A DNA stretch of 64,000 bases, taken from contig NZ_QQAY01000001.1 of NCBI RefSeq assembly GCF_003350505.1, positions 186,001 through 250,000 on the forward strand, in the 5' to 3' direction. Below, piece by piece: positions 46,943 to 55,682 of the stretch; the stretch's first letter is position 1; each line of letters opens with the position of its first letter. The notes below the pieces were generated by a model. The model made no database searches, was not told the origin of the DNA, and saw nothing but the letters and a program-made list of their open reading frames with translations. This stretch comes from Falsibacillus pallidus (lineage in GTDB: Bacteria > Bacillota > Bacilli > Bacillales > DSM-25281). The position numbers and the translations under genes were made by a program.

Positions 46943-48154
46943 TTGATTTTTTCAAAAATGAAGACAGTGCTGCTTGCGGCATCCATTACTGTAATGGCGA
47001 TATCCATGATTTCATTTCCCCAAGAATCATTCGAAGCTTCCATCAGGGGATTGAATATGTGGTGGGAAATCGTTTTTCCTTCCCTTCTGCCATTTTTCAT
47101 TGTGTCTGAAATGCTGATCGGCTTTGGTGTGGTCAAATTCATAGGTGTACTGCTTGAGCCATTAATGAGGCCCCTTTTTCGTGTTCCAGGTGTGGGTGGT
47201 TTCGTTTGGGCTATGGGGATGGCAACTGGCTTCCCTTCTGGGGCGAACTTAACGGCAAGACTCAGAAAAGAAGGGCAGTTGACACGCATCGAGGCCGAAC
47301 GGCTCGTTTCCTTCACAAATTCTTCTAATCCACTTTTTATTTTTGGTGCTGTTTCTGTCGGCTTTTTTTATAACCCCAATTTAGGCATAATCCTGGCGTT
47401 ATCTCACTATTTGGGGAACTTCACCGTCGGACTGATGATGAGATTTTACGGGATAAAAGAGATAACAAAAGGAAGCCGCAAAAATAAATTATCTGTTAGA
47501 GCTGCTTTTTCTGCCTTGCATCAAACGAGAATCAATGAAAAACGGCCGATAGGAAAACTGTTAGGAGATGCAGTCGTTTCTTCCGTCCAAACATTATTGA
47601 TGATCGGCGGCTTCATTATTTTATTTTCTGTTGTGAACAAGCTATTATTTCTTTTACATATCACATCATTTTTTGCCTGGCTGGTCAGCGCCTTCTTTCA
47701 CGTTGTTCACATTCCGGATACTTTGAGTATTCCTTTTATAGCCGGGATTTTTGAAATCACACTTGGCAGCCAAATGACAAGCCAAGTGCAAAACACCGAC
47801 CTCATGCACCAAACGATGGCAGTCAGTTTCATTTTAGGATTCAGCGGGTTCAGTGTCCAAGCACAAGTGGCCAGTATATTGGCTAATACGGATATTCGCT
47901 TCAAACCCTTCTTTGCTGCGAGAATCATGCATGGGTTTTCAGCGGCATTGATAGCCATGATTCTGTGGAAGCCGCTTTATGAAAAATTCTTCAATCACGG
48001 AAAACCATCCAATGCTATCCCTGTATTCATGCAGCCCCATTTTGAATGGTGGGAAAAAGTGCTCCAATCTTTTATGCAATATGGTCCATTGCTGACAATT
48101 GCAGTCCTCATTTTCTACATCGGTCTTCTATTAAAAAAAGGATTGCCGCATTAG
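46943..48154 (+). CDS. ylbJ: Sporulation integral membrane protein YlbJ
   Basis: About 403 residues, eight hydrophobic segments, with paired nucleoside-recognition (Gate)-like domains. Typical stretches are MGMATGFPSGANLTARLR, LVSFTNSSNPLFIFGAVSVGFF and FIAGIFEITLGS. In B. subtilis it is under sigma-E and needed for efficient spore formation. I start at the TTG 46943 behind GGGAGG; an ATG at 46958 is possible. Confidence 0.9.
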   Translation: MIFSKMKTVLLAASITVMAISMISFPQESFEASIRGLNMWWEIVFPSLLPFFIVSEMLIGFGVVKFIGVLLEPLMRPLFRVPGVGGFVWAMGMATGFPSGANLTARLRKEGQLTRIEAERLVSFTNSSNPLFIFGAVSVGFFYNPNLGIILALSHYLGNFTVGLMMRFYGIKEITKGSRKNKLSVRAAFSALHQTRINEKRPIGKLLGDAVVSSVQTLLMIGGFIILFSVVNKLLFLLHITSFFAWLVSAFFHVVHIPDTLSIPFIAGIFEITLGSQMTSQVQNTDLMHQTMAVSFILGFSGFSVQAQVASILANTDIRFKPFFAARIMHGFSAALIAMILWKPLYEKFFNHGKPSNAIPVFMQPHFEWWEKVLQSFMQYGPLLTIAVLIFYIGLLLKKGLPH

Positions 48155-48169
48155 GCAATCCTTTTTTCT
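48135..48169. terminator. Terminator between convergent ylbJ and coaD
   Basis: AAAAAAGGATTGCC and GGCAATCCTTTTTT form a long stem around GCATTA, usable from both directions. Confidence 0.88.
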
Positions 48170-48183
48170 ATCTAACTTAATTT

Positions 48184-49241
<1,058 letters not shown>

Positions 49242-49354
49242 CCTATTTCACCACTGTCGTTTCCAAGATTTCCTCCCTATCCTATCACAAATAAAATTCA
49301 TAGGCTACTAATCAAAAATGTTTTAGGAATAGATGGCGAAGTTTGTTTATTTAT

Positions 49355-49383
49355 GTATATTAAAATTCACTTTGGTGATAATG
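49355..49383 (+). promoter_or_regulatory. Sigma-F/sigma-G type promoter of the csfG RNA
   Basis: GTATA (49355-49359), 14 bases, GGTGATAATG (49374-49383) match the forespore pattern GYWTA - 14 to 16 - GGNNANAMTR at every fixed position. Confidence 0.8.
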
Positions 49384-49388
49384 TGAGT

Positions 49389-49538
49389 AACAACATCAAT
49401 TGGGATGTTGTTGCCAACCGCGGAGAAGACTTACGTTTCCCCATAAGTTCTTCCTCCGGTTTCTCCTCTCCCTTTGCCTTCTATCCTTTTAATCAAGGAT
49501 ATGGAAGGACCCTGCAGAAAGGTCTGCAGGGTTTTTTT
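49389..49538 (+). ncRNA. csfG: CsfG-type forespore small RNA
   Basis: About 150 bases between rsmD (ylbH) and ylbG, where B. subtilis carries the sporulation RNA CsfG. Four hairpins follow the forespore promoter: AACAACATC/GATGTTGTT (49389-49412), a 16-base imperfect stem CCGCGGAGAAGACTTA with TAAGTTCTTCCTCCGG (49418-49459), CCTTCTATCC with GGATATGGAAGG (49477-49508), and a perfect 10-bp terminator ACCCTGCAGA/TCTGCAGGGT with seven Ts. The region 49448-49486 is strikingly pyrimidine-rich. The terminator polarity and promoter both give the plus strand. Identity with CsfG rests on location, promoter class and structure. Confidence 0.78.
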
Positions 49539-49643
49539 ATGTTCTTGGGATTACTGGCCGAAAAAATTCGTAAGATTCCCTTCTCTTTTTCTGTATGGAA
49601 TGATAGAGTATGTTTGATTATATTCATCAAGGAGGAAGAGCCG

Positions 49644-50033
49644 ATGATCCAGCGTTTTATCGAACTGGGCGAAGGGTACTCTGATTTATACGAGCTTCTC
49701 GAAATCGCCAAAACGAATGAACACCGCTTGGCACAAATGCTAGCATTTCATACAAAAGTGAAAGATAAGGATACCACTTCCCTTGCTGTCGTACTGACAC
49801 CTGCTGAAGAAGGCAACTTTCAGCCAATCTACATCTGCAGAGAAGGAATACCAAACCCTAACATCACACCCAATAAACGCTTTGAGCTGTTCACTGCAGC
49901 CGCGGCTGAACTAGGAAAAAAAGTGATCCAAATGGACGTAAAGCCATCAAACTTCTTCGCTGAAAAAGAACTATTTTTTCAATACTTGATTGGCATACTA
50001 AGACTGAACCACCTGATTCCACCTTTAAAGTAA
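49644..50033 (+). CDS. Conserved Bacillus protein of unknown function (DUF7147-like)
   Basis: About 129 residues starting MIQRFIELGEGYSDLYELLEIA, with CREGIPNP and KKVIQMDVKPSNFFAEKELFFQYLIGILRLN near the end. No catalytic motif is obvious. I believe it belongs to a Bacillaceae family now called DUF7147, but that is from memory. AAGGAGGAAG precedes the ATG at 49644; the longer frame from 49353 overlaps csfG and should be ignored. Confidence 0.75.
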   Translation: MIQRFIELGEGYSDLYELLEIAKTNEHRLAQMLAFHTKVKDKDTTSLAVVLTPAEEGNFQPIYICREGIPNPNITPNKRFELFTAAAAELGKKVIQMDVKPSNFFAEKELFFQYLIGILRLNHLIPPLK

Positions 50034-50039
50034 AAATAA

Positions 50040-50076
50040 AAAACAGGCATCCATTTTCGAATGCCTGTTTTCTTAC
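50040..50076. terminator. Terminator between convergent DUF7147-like gene and ylbG
   Basis: AAAACAGGCAT and ATGCCTGTTTT form an 11-bp stem around CCATTTTCGA, with T-rich flanks in both directions. Confidence 0.85.
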
Positions 50077-50352
50077 TCAAATGCCAATCTTATAATCGTA
50101 TTCTTTTGCCTTATCCGGTTTGGAATTTTCGTATTCAGTCCGGATGAAAGGCTTATAGGATGGCTCAACTTTTTTGACAAATGCAAGTGAAGAAAGTTTT
50201 TCAACGGCCGCATCTACCTCTGGCTGGTTCATATATATTACAGCGTACTTCATCCGCTTTGAAATATAATGGACATTGCCAAATCTTCGAAGCGACTTTG
50301 TATGCTTCAGATTAAATAGCCAAACAATAATCCCTTGTCTCTCTGTATACAT
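50077..50352 (-). CDS. ylbG: DUF2129 protein YlbG
   Basis: 91 residues. Family stretches are [32 protein letters not shown] (residues 5-36) and [18 protein letters not shown]. Function is unknown. AAGGGG lies before the ATG. It keeps the B. subtilis position next to ylbF, except for one inserted divergent gene. Confidence 0.92.
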   Translation of the reverse strand: MYTERQGIIVWLFNLKHTKSLRRFGNVHYISKRMKYAVIYMNQPEVDAAVEKLSSLAFVKKVEPSYKPFIRTEYENSKPDKAKEYDYKIGI

Positions 50353-50450
50353 TTCTTTTTCCCCTTAAACGAGCATTCTGTAATTTTTAGTCTAGCATAG
50401 AATTCTAGGGATTCGCAACATAGCAATAGTCCATTTAAGGATGTGTCGGC

Positions 50451-50780
50451 ATGGATGTTCAACTGATATGGGATAAGTTCATTGAAAAATTGAATTCTTA
50501 TGAAATTATTCTGAACGCAGAATGGCGTAAGATTGCGGGAATTCCTTTTATTTATGTCCAATCCAATGCCCCTTCGTCAGAAATGGAAAATGCCATAAAA
50601 AGAGCTTCCGGTTTTGCGATGAGAGGCAAACAGCTGAACTGTGAAACGATTTATGTTCGATCCGAACAAAATCTTCATGTATACCGCCACCGCTTCTATG
50701 TTCCGCAGCAAAAAATGTTCTGCTGCGGAAATATGTGCGAGGACTGCATACGATTAAGGCCCAACCCTTTTTGGGAATAG
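50451..50780 (+). CDS. Uncharacterised protein with a C-terminal cysteine cluster
   Basis: 109 residues, no membrane segment or signal peptide. The N-terminal part looks like a small alpha/beta domain (WDKFIEKLNSYEIILNAEWRK). It ends MFCCGNMCEDCIRLRPNPFWE, four cysteines within ten residues, suggesting a metal or Fe-S site. AAGGATG precedes the ATG. It lies divergent from ylbG and convergent with ylbF. I do not recognise the family. Confidence 0.7.
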   Translation: MDVQLIWDKFIEKLNSYEIILNAEWRKIAGIPFIYVQSNAPSSEMENAIKRASGFAMRGKQLNCETIYVRSEQNLHVYRHRFYVPQQKMFCCGNMCEDCIRLRPNPFWE

Positions 50781-50789
50781 AGCAAAATT

Positions 50790-50825
50790 AAAAAAGGAAT
50801 ATCCTCTTTGGATATTCCTGAATAC
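50790..50825. terminator. Terminator between the Cys-ended gene and ylbF
   Basis: AAAGGAATATCC and GGATATTCCT form a stem of ten bp around TCTTT. The upstream A-run serves as a U-run for the minus strand (ylbF). Confidence 0.72.
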
Positions 50826-50835
50826 AGCAAATCAA

Positions 50836-51285
50836 TTATGCAGAACAGCTGCAGCCCCCGCCAGATCCACAACCTCCGCTGCAGGATGACGTTGAATCGA
50901 AAAATGGATTTCCTGTAGGCACTTTAATATGCTCAGAAACCGCTCCGCCAAGCTGTACACTGATTTGATCGAGCACTTGCTGCAAATCCGTCTCAGCTCT
51001 TCTGAATTCAGCTACATTCTCATCTAAATCCATTTCACGCTTGGCCTCCCTGACTTCTTTCATGATTCTCTTGTAGTCGGGGTGATATTTTCCGAAACGC
51101 TGAACATCCTCATAATGATCTTTCAGTTTCGCGAAAGTCCTGATCTTTGATTGGGTGCGGGCGCTATTCTTCATTTTCTGAAGGCATTCCCGATAATTTT
51201 CTGCTATATCTGAATGGATGATCATCTGTGCAAGTTCTTCTGCAGCCAAAATGATTTCCAATTTTTCTGATGTAGTAGCAAGCAT
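50836..51285 (-). CDS. ylbF: YlbF, Y-complex regulator of RNase Y (RicF)
   Basis: 149 residues, mostly helical DUF964-type sequence (KLKDHYEDVQRFGKYHPDYKRIMKEV seen around residues 55-80), then a Gly/Cys-rich tail SSCSGGCGSGGGCSCS. With YmcA and YaaT it forms a complex that carries Fe-S clusters and steers RNase Y, affecting competence, sporulation and biofilms. The tail cysteines are the likely cluster ligands. GGAGGTGAG precedes the ATG. Confidence 0.93.
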   Translation of the reverse strand: MLATTSEKLEIILAAEELAQMIIHSDIAENYRECLQKMKNSARTQSKIRTFAKLKDHYEDVQRFGKYHPDYKRIMKEVREAKREMDLDENVAEFRRAETDLQQVLDQISVQLGGAVSEHIKVPTGNPFFDSTSSCSGGCGSGGGCSCSA

Positions 51286-51343
51286 GGTTGCTCACCTCCA
51301 ACATCATTTTAACATGTTTTCAGGATGGAAGCGAATGGAATAC

Positions 51344-51721
51344 CTATTGAATTGTTACGTAAAACTCTTTTGTTATGCCATATCTTTTATGGTTGCTCTT
51401 AATTAAATCTAATTTTATGTGGTGGACCCCTTTAGACAGACCGCGGACGATGAACGCTGCTGTTTCGTAATTTCCGTCCAGCCTTCCATCAATATATACG
51501 GCGATTTTCGCTGGATTTTCGCCAGATAAGCGAATGGACGGTATGATGCATTCCACCATTAAATCCTGCCCTTGTACTAAATGCTTTTCTGTCATGATTT
51601 CCTTATTGCCTGATGCAGAAGCCATGCTCTCTTCTAAATTGAACAACTTTCCTTGCGGTGGCTTAGGCTGCTGGCATCCGCCAAGGATCAATAGGCAGAT
51701 AAAAAATGCAGCAATTCTCAT
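51344..51721 (-). CDS. Small predicted lipoprotein, function unknown
   Basis: About 125 residues. The signal peptide ends in a lipobox: RIAAFFICLLILGGCQQ, with Cys about 16 as the lipidation site. The mature part is soluble and beta-rich (IAVYIDGRLDGNYETAAFIVRGLSKG), possibly an immunoglobulin-like or PEGA-like domain. AAGGAG supports the ATG at 51721. No such gene stands between ylbF and ylbE in B. subtilis as I recall it. Confidence 0.8.
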   Translation of the reverse strand: MRIAAFFICLLILGGCQQPKPPQGKLFNLEESMASASGNKEIMTEKHLVQGQDLMVECIIPSIRLSGENPAKIAVYIDGRLDGNYETAAFIVRGLSKGVHHIKLDLIKSNHKRYGITKEFYVTIQ

Positions 51722-51821
51722 TACAATCACTCCTTATGGATAGAATTTGCCTAAACCCAAATTTTTACTCATTGTTATTTTTCAAAAATAAAAAACCCGG
51801 ATCCAATGAACCGAGCTTTCT

Positions 51822-52061
51822 TCAATCCTGTGTATTCATTGCTTGAAACATATGCATCATCATGGATGCCATCTGCAGCCCATTAGAGAATTTTTCTACT
51901 TGGTGGGGGATTGTCTTTTCATAATAATTCAATGAAGCGATCTCCATCTTTTCTAATTCAGCCGGATTCCGTGTCAAGGTACGATACCACTTTGGCTGCT
52001 CACGAAGAAATTTTTTCAAATCCTCTTTTTCATAAATATATTCAATGATTTCACTTCTCAT
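51822..52061 (-). CDS. ylbE: YlbE-like protein
   Basis: 79 residues, same length as B. subtilis YlbE. Shared features are the N-terminal EYIYEKEDLKKFLREQPKWYRTL and YYEKTIPHQVEKFSNGLQMASMMM. Function unknown. It starts 15 bases after the ylbD stop, preceded by GAGGTG. Confidence 0.92.
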   Translation of the reverse strand: MRSEIIEYIYEKEDLKKFLREQPKWYRTLTRNPAELEKMEIASLNYYEKTIPHQVEKFSNGLQMASMMMHMFQAMNTQD

Positions 52062-52076
52062 CTTTTCACCTCACCC

Positions 52077-52487
52077 TTAATCCTTTCGAAACGAAAACGG
52101 GTTTTTCGGTTTAGAATCTGCGGAGGACGAGGCTGCTGACCCCCTTGTTGAATTTCCTCCTTGAAATTGGGCTAGAACACCCTGGATGCTGCCGATCGCC
52201 TGGCTTAGCTGATTGATGTGCTGCTGCATTTGATTGGCATCCATATTTTTAAGCATCCCTCCAATTTGATTCATCCACTTCATATCGCCTTTGTCCTGTG
52301 CCTCTTTTTTTAATGGCTCCTCTCGATACGGGTCGAAACGGGGATCTTCTTCTCCAAGCAGATACCAATCTTCATACAGTTCTTGCCATGAGGCTTTCCC
52401 GCTTCTCACCTCCTTCACCATTTTAGGGTGCTTTTGAGCAAATTCTTTAAATTTCTCAACAGATGGATGCAGTTTTTTGCTTGTCAT
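52077..52487 (-). CDS. ylbD: Putative spore coat protein YlbD
   Basis: 136 residues. The N-terminal LHPSVEKFKEFAQKHPKMVKEVRSGKASWQELYEDW is family-typical (residues 6-41), followed by a low-complexity Gln/Ser-rich tail. B. subtilis YlbD is reported as a coat component. It is paired with ylbE. Confidence 0.88.
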   Translation of the reverse strand: MTSKKLHPSVEKFKEFAQKHPKMVKEVRSGKASWQELYEDWYLLGEEDPRFDPYREEPLKKEAQDKGDMKWMNQIGGMLKNMDANQMQQHINQLSQAIGSIQGVLAQFQGGNSTRGSAASSSADSKPKNPFSFRKD

Positions 52488-52627
52488 GATTCTTCACCTC
52501 AGTTCAAATTCCGCCTATACTAATTTATGATATTGACTCGTTTTGGTGAGTGGCAAAATCTTTCATCCACTTTCTTTTCATGATATGATAATGAAGCATT
52601 TCAACAAAGAACAAAAGGACGAGGAAA

Positions 52628-53116
52628 ATGAAGGAAGAATTACATGATTTATTGAATGATTGCATAAATGATGCAGCCGAAGATGATCTATTGGCAATCA
52701 AACAGCTCCTTGAAGGGGTTAAAAGAAAACAGCATGGCTTAAACGGTTCCTACATTGGATCCATTCTACATATGGAAAAAACCGTTACAGAGAATGATCG
52801 TTTTTCTGTAACGATTCCAATCAATGAGGTGACATCAAATTCATTGGGAATACTTCATGGAGGGATTACTGCTACTGTGCTGGATTCAGCTATGGGGACG
52901 CTGGCAAATATTTTGCTTCCTGAAGGATTTGGGGCAGTTACCTCAAATTTGAACATTCATTATATATCCCCTGGATTAGGCAATACGATCACAGCAACTG
53001 CGACCATTGTCCATAAAGGCTCCAAAACAATGGTGGTGGAAGGAGAAGTCCTTAGGGATGATGGAAAGAAAATAGCCCATTGCACAGGTACTTTTTTTGT
53101 CATAAAAAAAGGGTGA
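52628..53116 (+). CDS. PaaI-family (hot-dog fold) thioesterase
   Basis: 162 residues. The hot-dog core has NSLGILHGGITATVLDSAMG, with the HGG/Asp-type active-site loop, and ITATATIVHKGSKTMVVEGEV. It should hydrolyse an acyl-CoA; substrate unknown. It is an addition between ylbD and ylbC. The final codons KKG and the TGA stop lie at the edge of MITE-like copy 3. Confidence 0.87.
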   Translation: MKEELHDLLNDCINDAAEDDLLAIKQLLEGVKRKQHGLNGSYIGSILHMEKTVTENDRFSVTIPINEVTSNSLGILHGGITATVLDSAMGTLANILLPEGFGAVTSNLNIHYISPGLGNTITATATIVHKGSKTMVVEGEVLRDDGKKIAHCTGTFFVIKKG

Positions 53117-53291
53117 CTTCGTTATTTATGTTGTTAAAATCTAATTGCCGATTTTAACGTAAAAATAACTTCTTAGTGCTCTGGAACCTAGTTTCTAAGC
53201 TCTTTTCTCACTATCTTCCTCTTTACAGCAAAACCAGTGCAATACATAAGAAAGAATATTAACTAAACGGAATATGAGAAAAGAGCTAAAA
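53103..53291 (-). mobile_element. MITE-like repeat, copy 3 (most diverged)
   Basis: Aligned with copy 1: AAGGGTGACTTCGT for AAGGCTGATTTCGT, the GTTAAAA...TTTTAAC palindrome around TTGCCGA, GTGCTCTGGAACCTAGT-like middle, AAGCTCTTTTCT, and a GAGAAAAGAGC right end. Length again about 189 bases. The left edge includes the TGA stop of the thioesterase gene. Confidence 0.7.
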
Positions 53292-53328
53292 AACAGCAGT
53301 TTAGCCAATTTGGCTGCTGCTGTTTTTT
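53289..53328 (-). terminator. Intrinsic terminator of ylbC
   Basis: AAAACAGCAG and CTGCTGTTTT form the stem, with an inner GCCAAATTGGC hairpin, followed by T-run on the minus strand. Confidence 0.8.
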
Positions 53329-53330
53329 CG

Positions 53331-54395
53331 TTATTCCCAATCTTTCTGCAGGAAATTTTGTGTATAGTATTTTTGGTAGACCCCGACTCCCAGGTGCGTG
53401 AATTCTTTCTTCAACATGGTTTCCCTGTGGCTGGAGGAATTTAGCCAGCCCTCAACCGCTGCAGGACCGTCGGCATATTTAGCAGCAATGTTTTCTCCTG
53501 CCATTTGATAGAAAACCTCTGCTTCATTGAGACGATCCGATAAATCTCCGAACTGTGGGGATGTGTGGGAGAAATATTGATTTTCATACATATCTTTACT
53601 ATGCTGAAAAGCAACTTTGGATGTTTCTTCATCCCATTCCAGTGGATTTAATCCGAATCTTTTTCGTATGATATTGGTCAAATCAAGTATCTGCTTTTCG
53701 CTTCCTTTATCAATCTCAGTCCATTCAAACTCTGAAGGCGGTTCAGGATCCTTCAATTCTCCACGATAAACCATTTCGTAAGGGCGGAGCTTGATCAAAG
53801 TCCCTTTATCCAGGACTCTTACACTGGATAAAGTTCCTTTAAATTTATCTAAGTAAAGCTGTAAATAAATATCTCCCAGCTGCACAATTGGCCGTATGTT
53901 CAAGTCTTCTTCAGACAGTTCAAATCGATATGTACCTTGGTCATACTGTACCTGTATATCCTGGTTCAATGGTGTAGAACTGTATATTTCATTGATGCTT
54001 TGTCCAATTTTGTAAGGAGATACATCCAGGTCTTTACCGGCAGCAAAGATTGTGACAATCTTTCCATTTTCCACCCCGACCTGCATATATTTTTCCGGGT
54101 CTGCATTGTAAATCCACCACTGATAACCGTATGCTGATATATCCACTCTATCTGGGGATCCGTGAAGTTTTTTCAAGGAATTCGCCGTTTGCCCGATCAA
54201 TGTGGTGATTCCGTCTTTTGGCCTGGCTTTATTTTCAGCAGGTCCACTCTTATTCATGGATATTTTTTCATCAGTCTTGACTACTTGGGCATGTTCATCC
54301 TTTAACACATCGCTCCCTGAATTTTTGAAGCTAGCATATATACCTATACCGGAAATTATGATTAATATGATGACAATTCTAAATAATGTACGCAG
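53331..54395 (-). CDS. ylbC: CAP-domain protein YlbC, membrane-anchored, probable CTG start
   Basis: About 354 residues from a CTG at 54395. The N-terminus RTLFRIVIILIIISGIGIYA is a membrane anchor or signal segment; a CAP-associated N domain follows (IGQTANSLKKLHGSPDR). The C-terminal CAP/SCP domain has AFQHSKDMYENQYFSHTSP and GENIAAKYADGPAAVEGWLNSSSHR. AAAGGAGG lies six bases before the CTG, and no ATG, GTG or TTG is available before the GTG at 54308, which would lose the anchor. Function unknown; extracellular. Confidence 0.82.
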   Translation of the reverse strand: MRTLFRIVIILIIISGIGIYASFKNSGSDVLKDEHAQVVKTDEKISMNKSGPAENKARPKDGITTLIGQTANSLKKLHGSPDRVDISAYGYQWWIYNADPEKYMQVGVENGKIVTIFAAGKDLDVSPYKIGQSINEIYSSTPLNQDIQVQYDQGTYRFELSEEDLNIRPIVQLGDIYLQLYLDKFKGTLSSVRVLDKGTLIKLRPYEMVYRGELKDPEPPSEFEWTEIDKGSEKQILDLTNIIRKRFGLNPLEWDEETSKVAFQHSKDMYENQYFSHTSPQFGDLSDRLNEAEVFYQMAGENIAAKYADGPAAVEGWLNSSSHRETMLKKEFTHLGVGVYQKYYTQNFLQKDWE

Positions 54396-54706
54396 GAATG
54401 TACCTCCTTTCTATTAATTCGCACCCTTCTATTAATTCATTATATCATCTAAAGAAATAGTGTTAATATATTGGATGTTGTAAAAACTAAAAATATACAC
54501 TAATTTTACAATTCTTCGTGATTTTATTAGAAATTCTTCCATTTTGAATAAAATTTTCCTCACTTTTCTGATTCTGTACATGAACACATTGCAAGATAAT
54601 AGAATTTCGACTATTATTAGTAATGAATATTGATGTGCTTAGCCACACTTTAGTTGAAAACGCTTCATTACATATGACTACTTTGGATTTAGGAGGGAAC
54701 TTTTCA

Positions 54707-55066
54707 ATGAAATTTGAAAAAACAGGATACGAAACAATAAAAGCTGATTTAAATCGTTTAGATGAAGTAATGAAATCTCATGGACTGGTTCGTGAGGGGC
54801 AATGGGATTACGAACGTGTTACTTATGATCGTAAATTCGAAATCAAAGAAGGCACTTTCTACCTTCGCGTATTCGGATATGCAGCAGAAGGTGATGTAGG
54901 AGCTCACGATGCAGTTATCCAATTAATGACTCCCCTTCTAGGGAAGCACTATTATCCGCATGGTGTTGAGTATGGTGAAGGTGAAGACTTCCCTAATCAC
55001 CTCGTTGCAAAATGTGAAGCAATTCTTGCTGATGTAAAAAAAGAAATTGCCCATTTTGCTGAATAA
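54707..55066 (+). CDS. YugN-like family protein
   Basis: About 119 residues: KFEKTGYETIKADLNRLDEVMKSHGLVREGQWDYERVTYD (residues 2-41) and YLRVFGYAAEGDVGAHDAVIQLMTP mark the YugN-like family, function unknown. It holds roughly the position of B. subtilis ylbA. The frame starts at 54623, but GGAGGG precedes the ATG at 54707. The 300 bases upstream contain no other gene that I can see. Confidence 0.85.
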   Translation: MKFEKTGYETIKADLNRLDEVMKSHGLVREGQWDYERVTYDRKFEIKEGTFYLRVFGYAAEGDVGAHDAVIQLMTPLLGKHYYPHGVEYGEGEDFPNHLVAKCEAILADVKKEIAHFAE

Positions 55067-55078
55067 GAAAAATTGGTA

Positions 55079-55104
55079 AAGCAGCCGGCCGGCTGCTTTT
55101 TTTA
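55079..55104 (+). terminator. Terminator of the YugN-like gene
   Basis: AAGCAGCC and GGCTGCTT arms around GGCC, followed by seven Ts. Confidence 0.85.
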
Positions 55105-55145
55105 TTGTCTAGGAAATTATTATTACTGCCTTATGGTTAGTATAA

Positions 55146-55186
55146 AAAAACCATTTCCACAATCAAAAGGGGAAATGGTTTTTTTA
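55146..55186 (-). terminator. Terminator of the ctaG-DUF420 unit
   Basis: AAACCATTTCC and GGAAATGGTTT form an 11-bp stem, with T-runs on both sides, right after the DUF420 stop codon. Confidence 0.85.
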
Positions 55187-55648
55187 TTAGAAACCGATGA
55201 TAGCTTTGATGACTGAAGTAGTCTGGCCACCATGATATAAAACATAAAGCAAGATATAAACGGCAACACCCGTAATGGCAGTAAAGAACCAAATGACACT
55301 AGTGATCGGTCCTATTTTACGGTGTCTGCTAAAATTGCTCTTATAACCTGTCCATAATGTTACAAGGCCAAATACGGCCCCGACTGTCGCCAATGTAATA
55401 TGGAATATCAGGAAAAGTGTATAGTAGATTTTAATATCGTCCGGCCCGCCAAACGAAGTATTCCCGATAAAAACAGTCCTGCTTGTGTAAATGATGAAAA
55501 ATGTTAACGCGAAAATCGCTGCTGCAAACATCGTTTTTTTATGTGCTTCTATTTTTCTTTTCTTAATAAGCGACCAGCCAATCGCCACAAGTACTGCACT
55601 TATGACGATGCACGATGTACTTAATGTAGGTAAAATAGGCAGTGACAT
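55187..55648 (-). CDS. ctaM: DUF420 membrane protein (CtaM/YozB-like)
   Basis: 153 residues with four or five membrane segments. DUF420 features: KKRKIEAHKKTMFAA, RTVFIGNTSFGG and YYTLFLIFHITLATVGAV, with conserved His residues that may bind heme or metal. In Staphylococcus CtaM is needed to mature heme-copper oxidase. Sitting beside ctaG, it likely assists caa3 assembly. Confidence 0.85.
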   Translation of the reverse strand: MSLPILPTLSTSCIVISAVLVAIGWSLIKKRKIEAHKKTMFAAAIFALTFFIIYTSRTVFIGNTSFGGPDDIKIYYTLFLIFHITLATVGAVFGLVTLWTGYKSNFSRHRKIGPITSVIWFFTAITGVAVYILLYVLYHGGQTTSVIKAIIGF

Positions 55649-55682
55649 AATTTTTTCCTCTCTTTAACCATATTGAATTAAT

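Noticed and set aside
49367-49444. 25-codon minus-strand frame (MGKRKSSPRL...) with GGAGG before its ATG
   Set aside because: The apparent RBS and frame come from the complement of the csfG stem; promoter and terminator polarity favour the plus-strand RNA, and no small-protein family matches.
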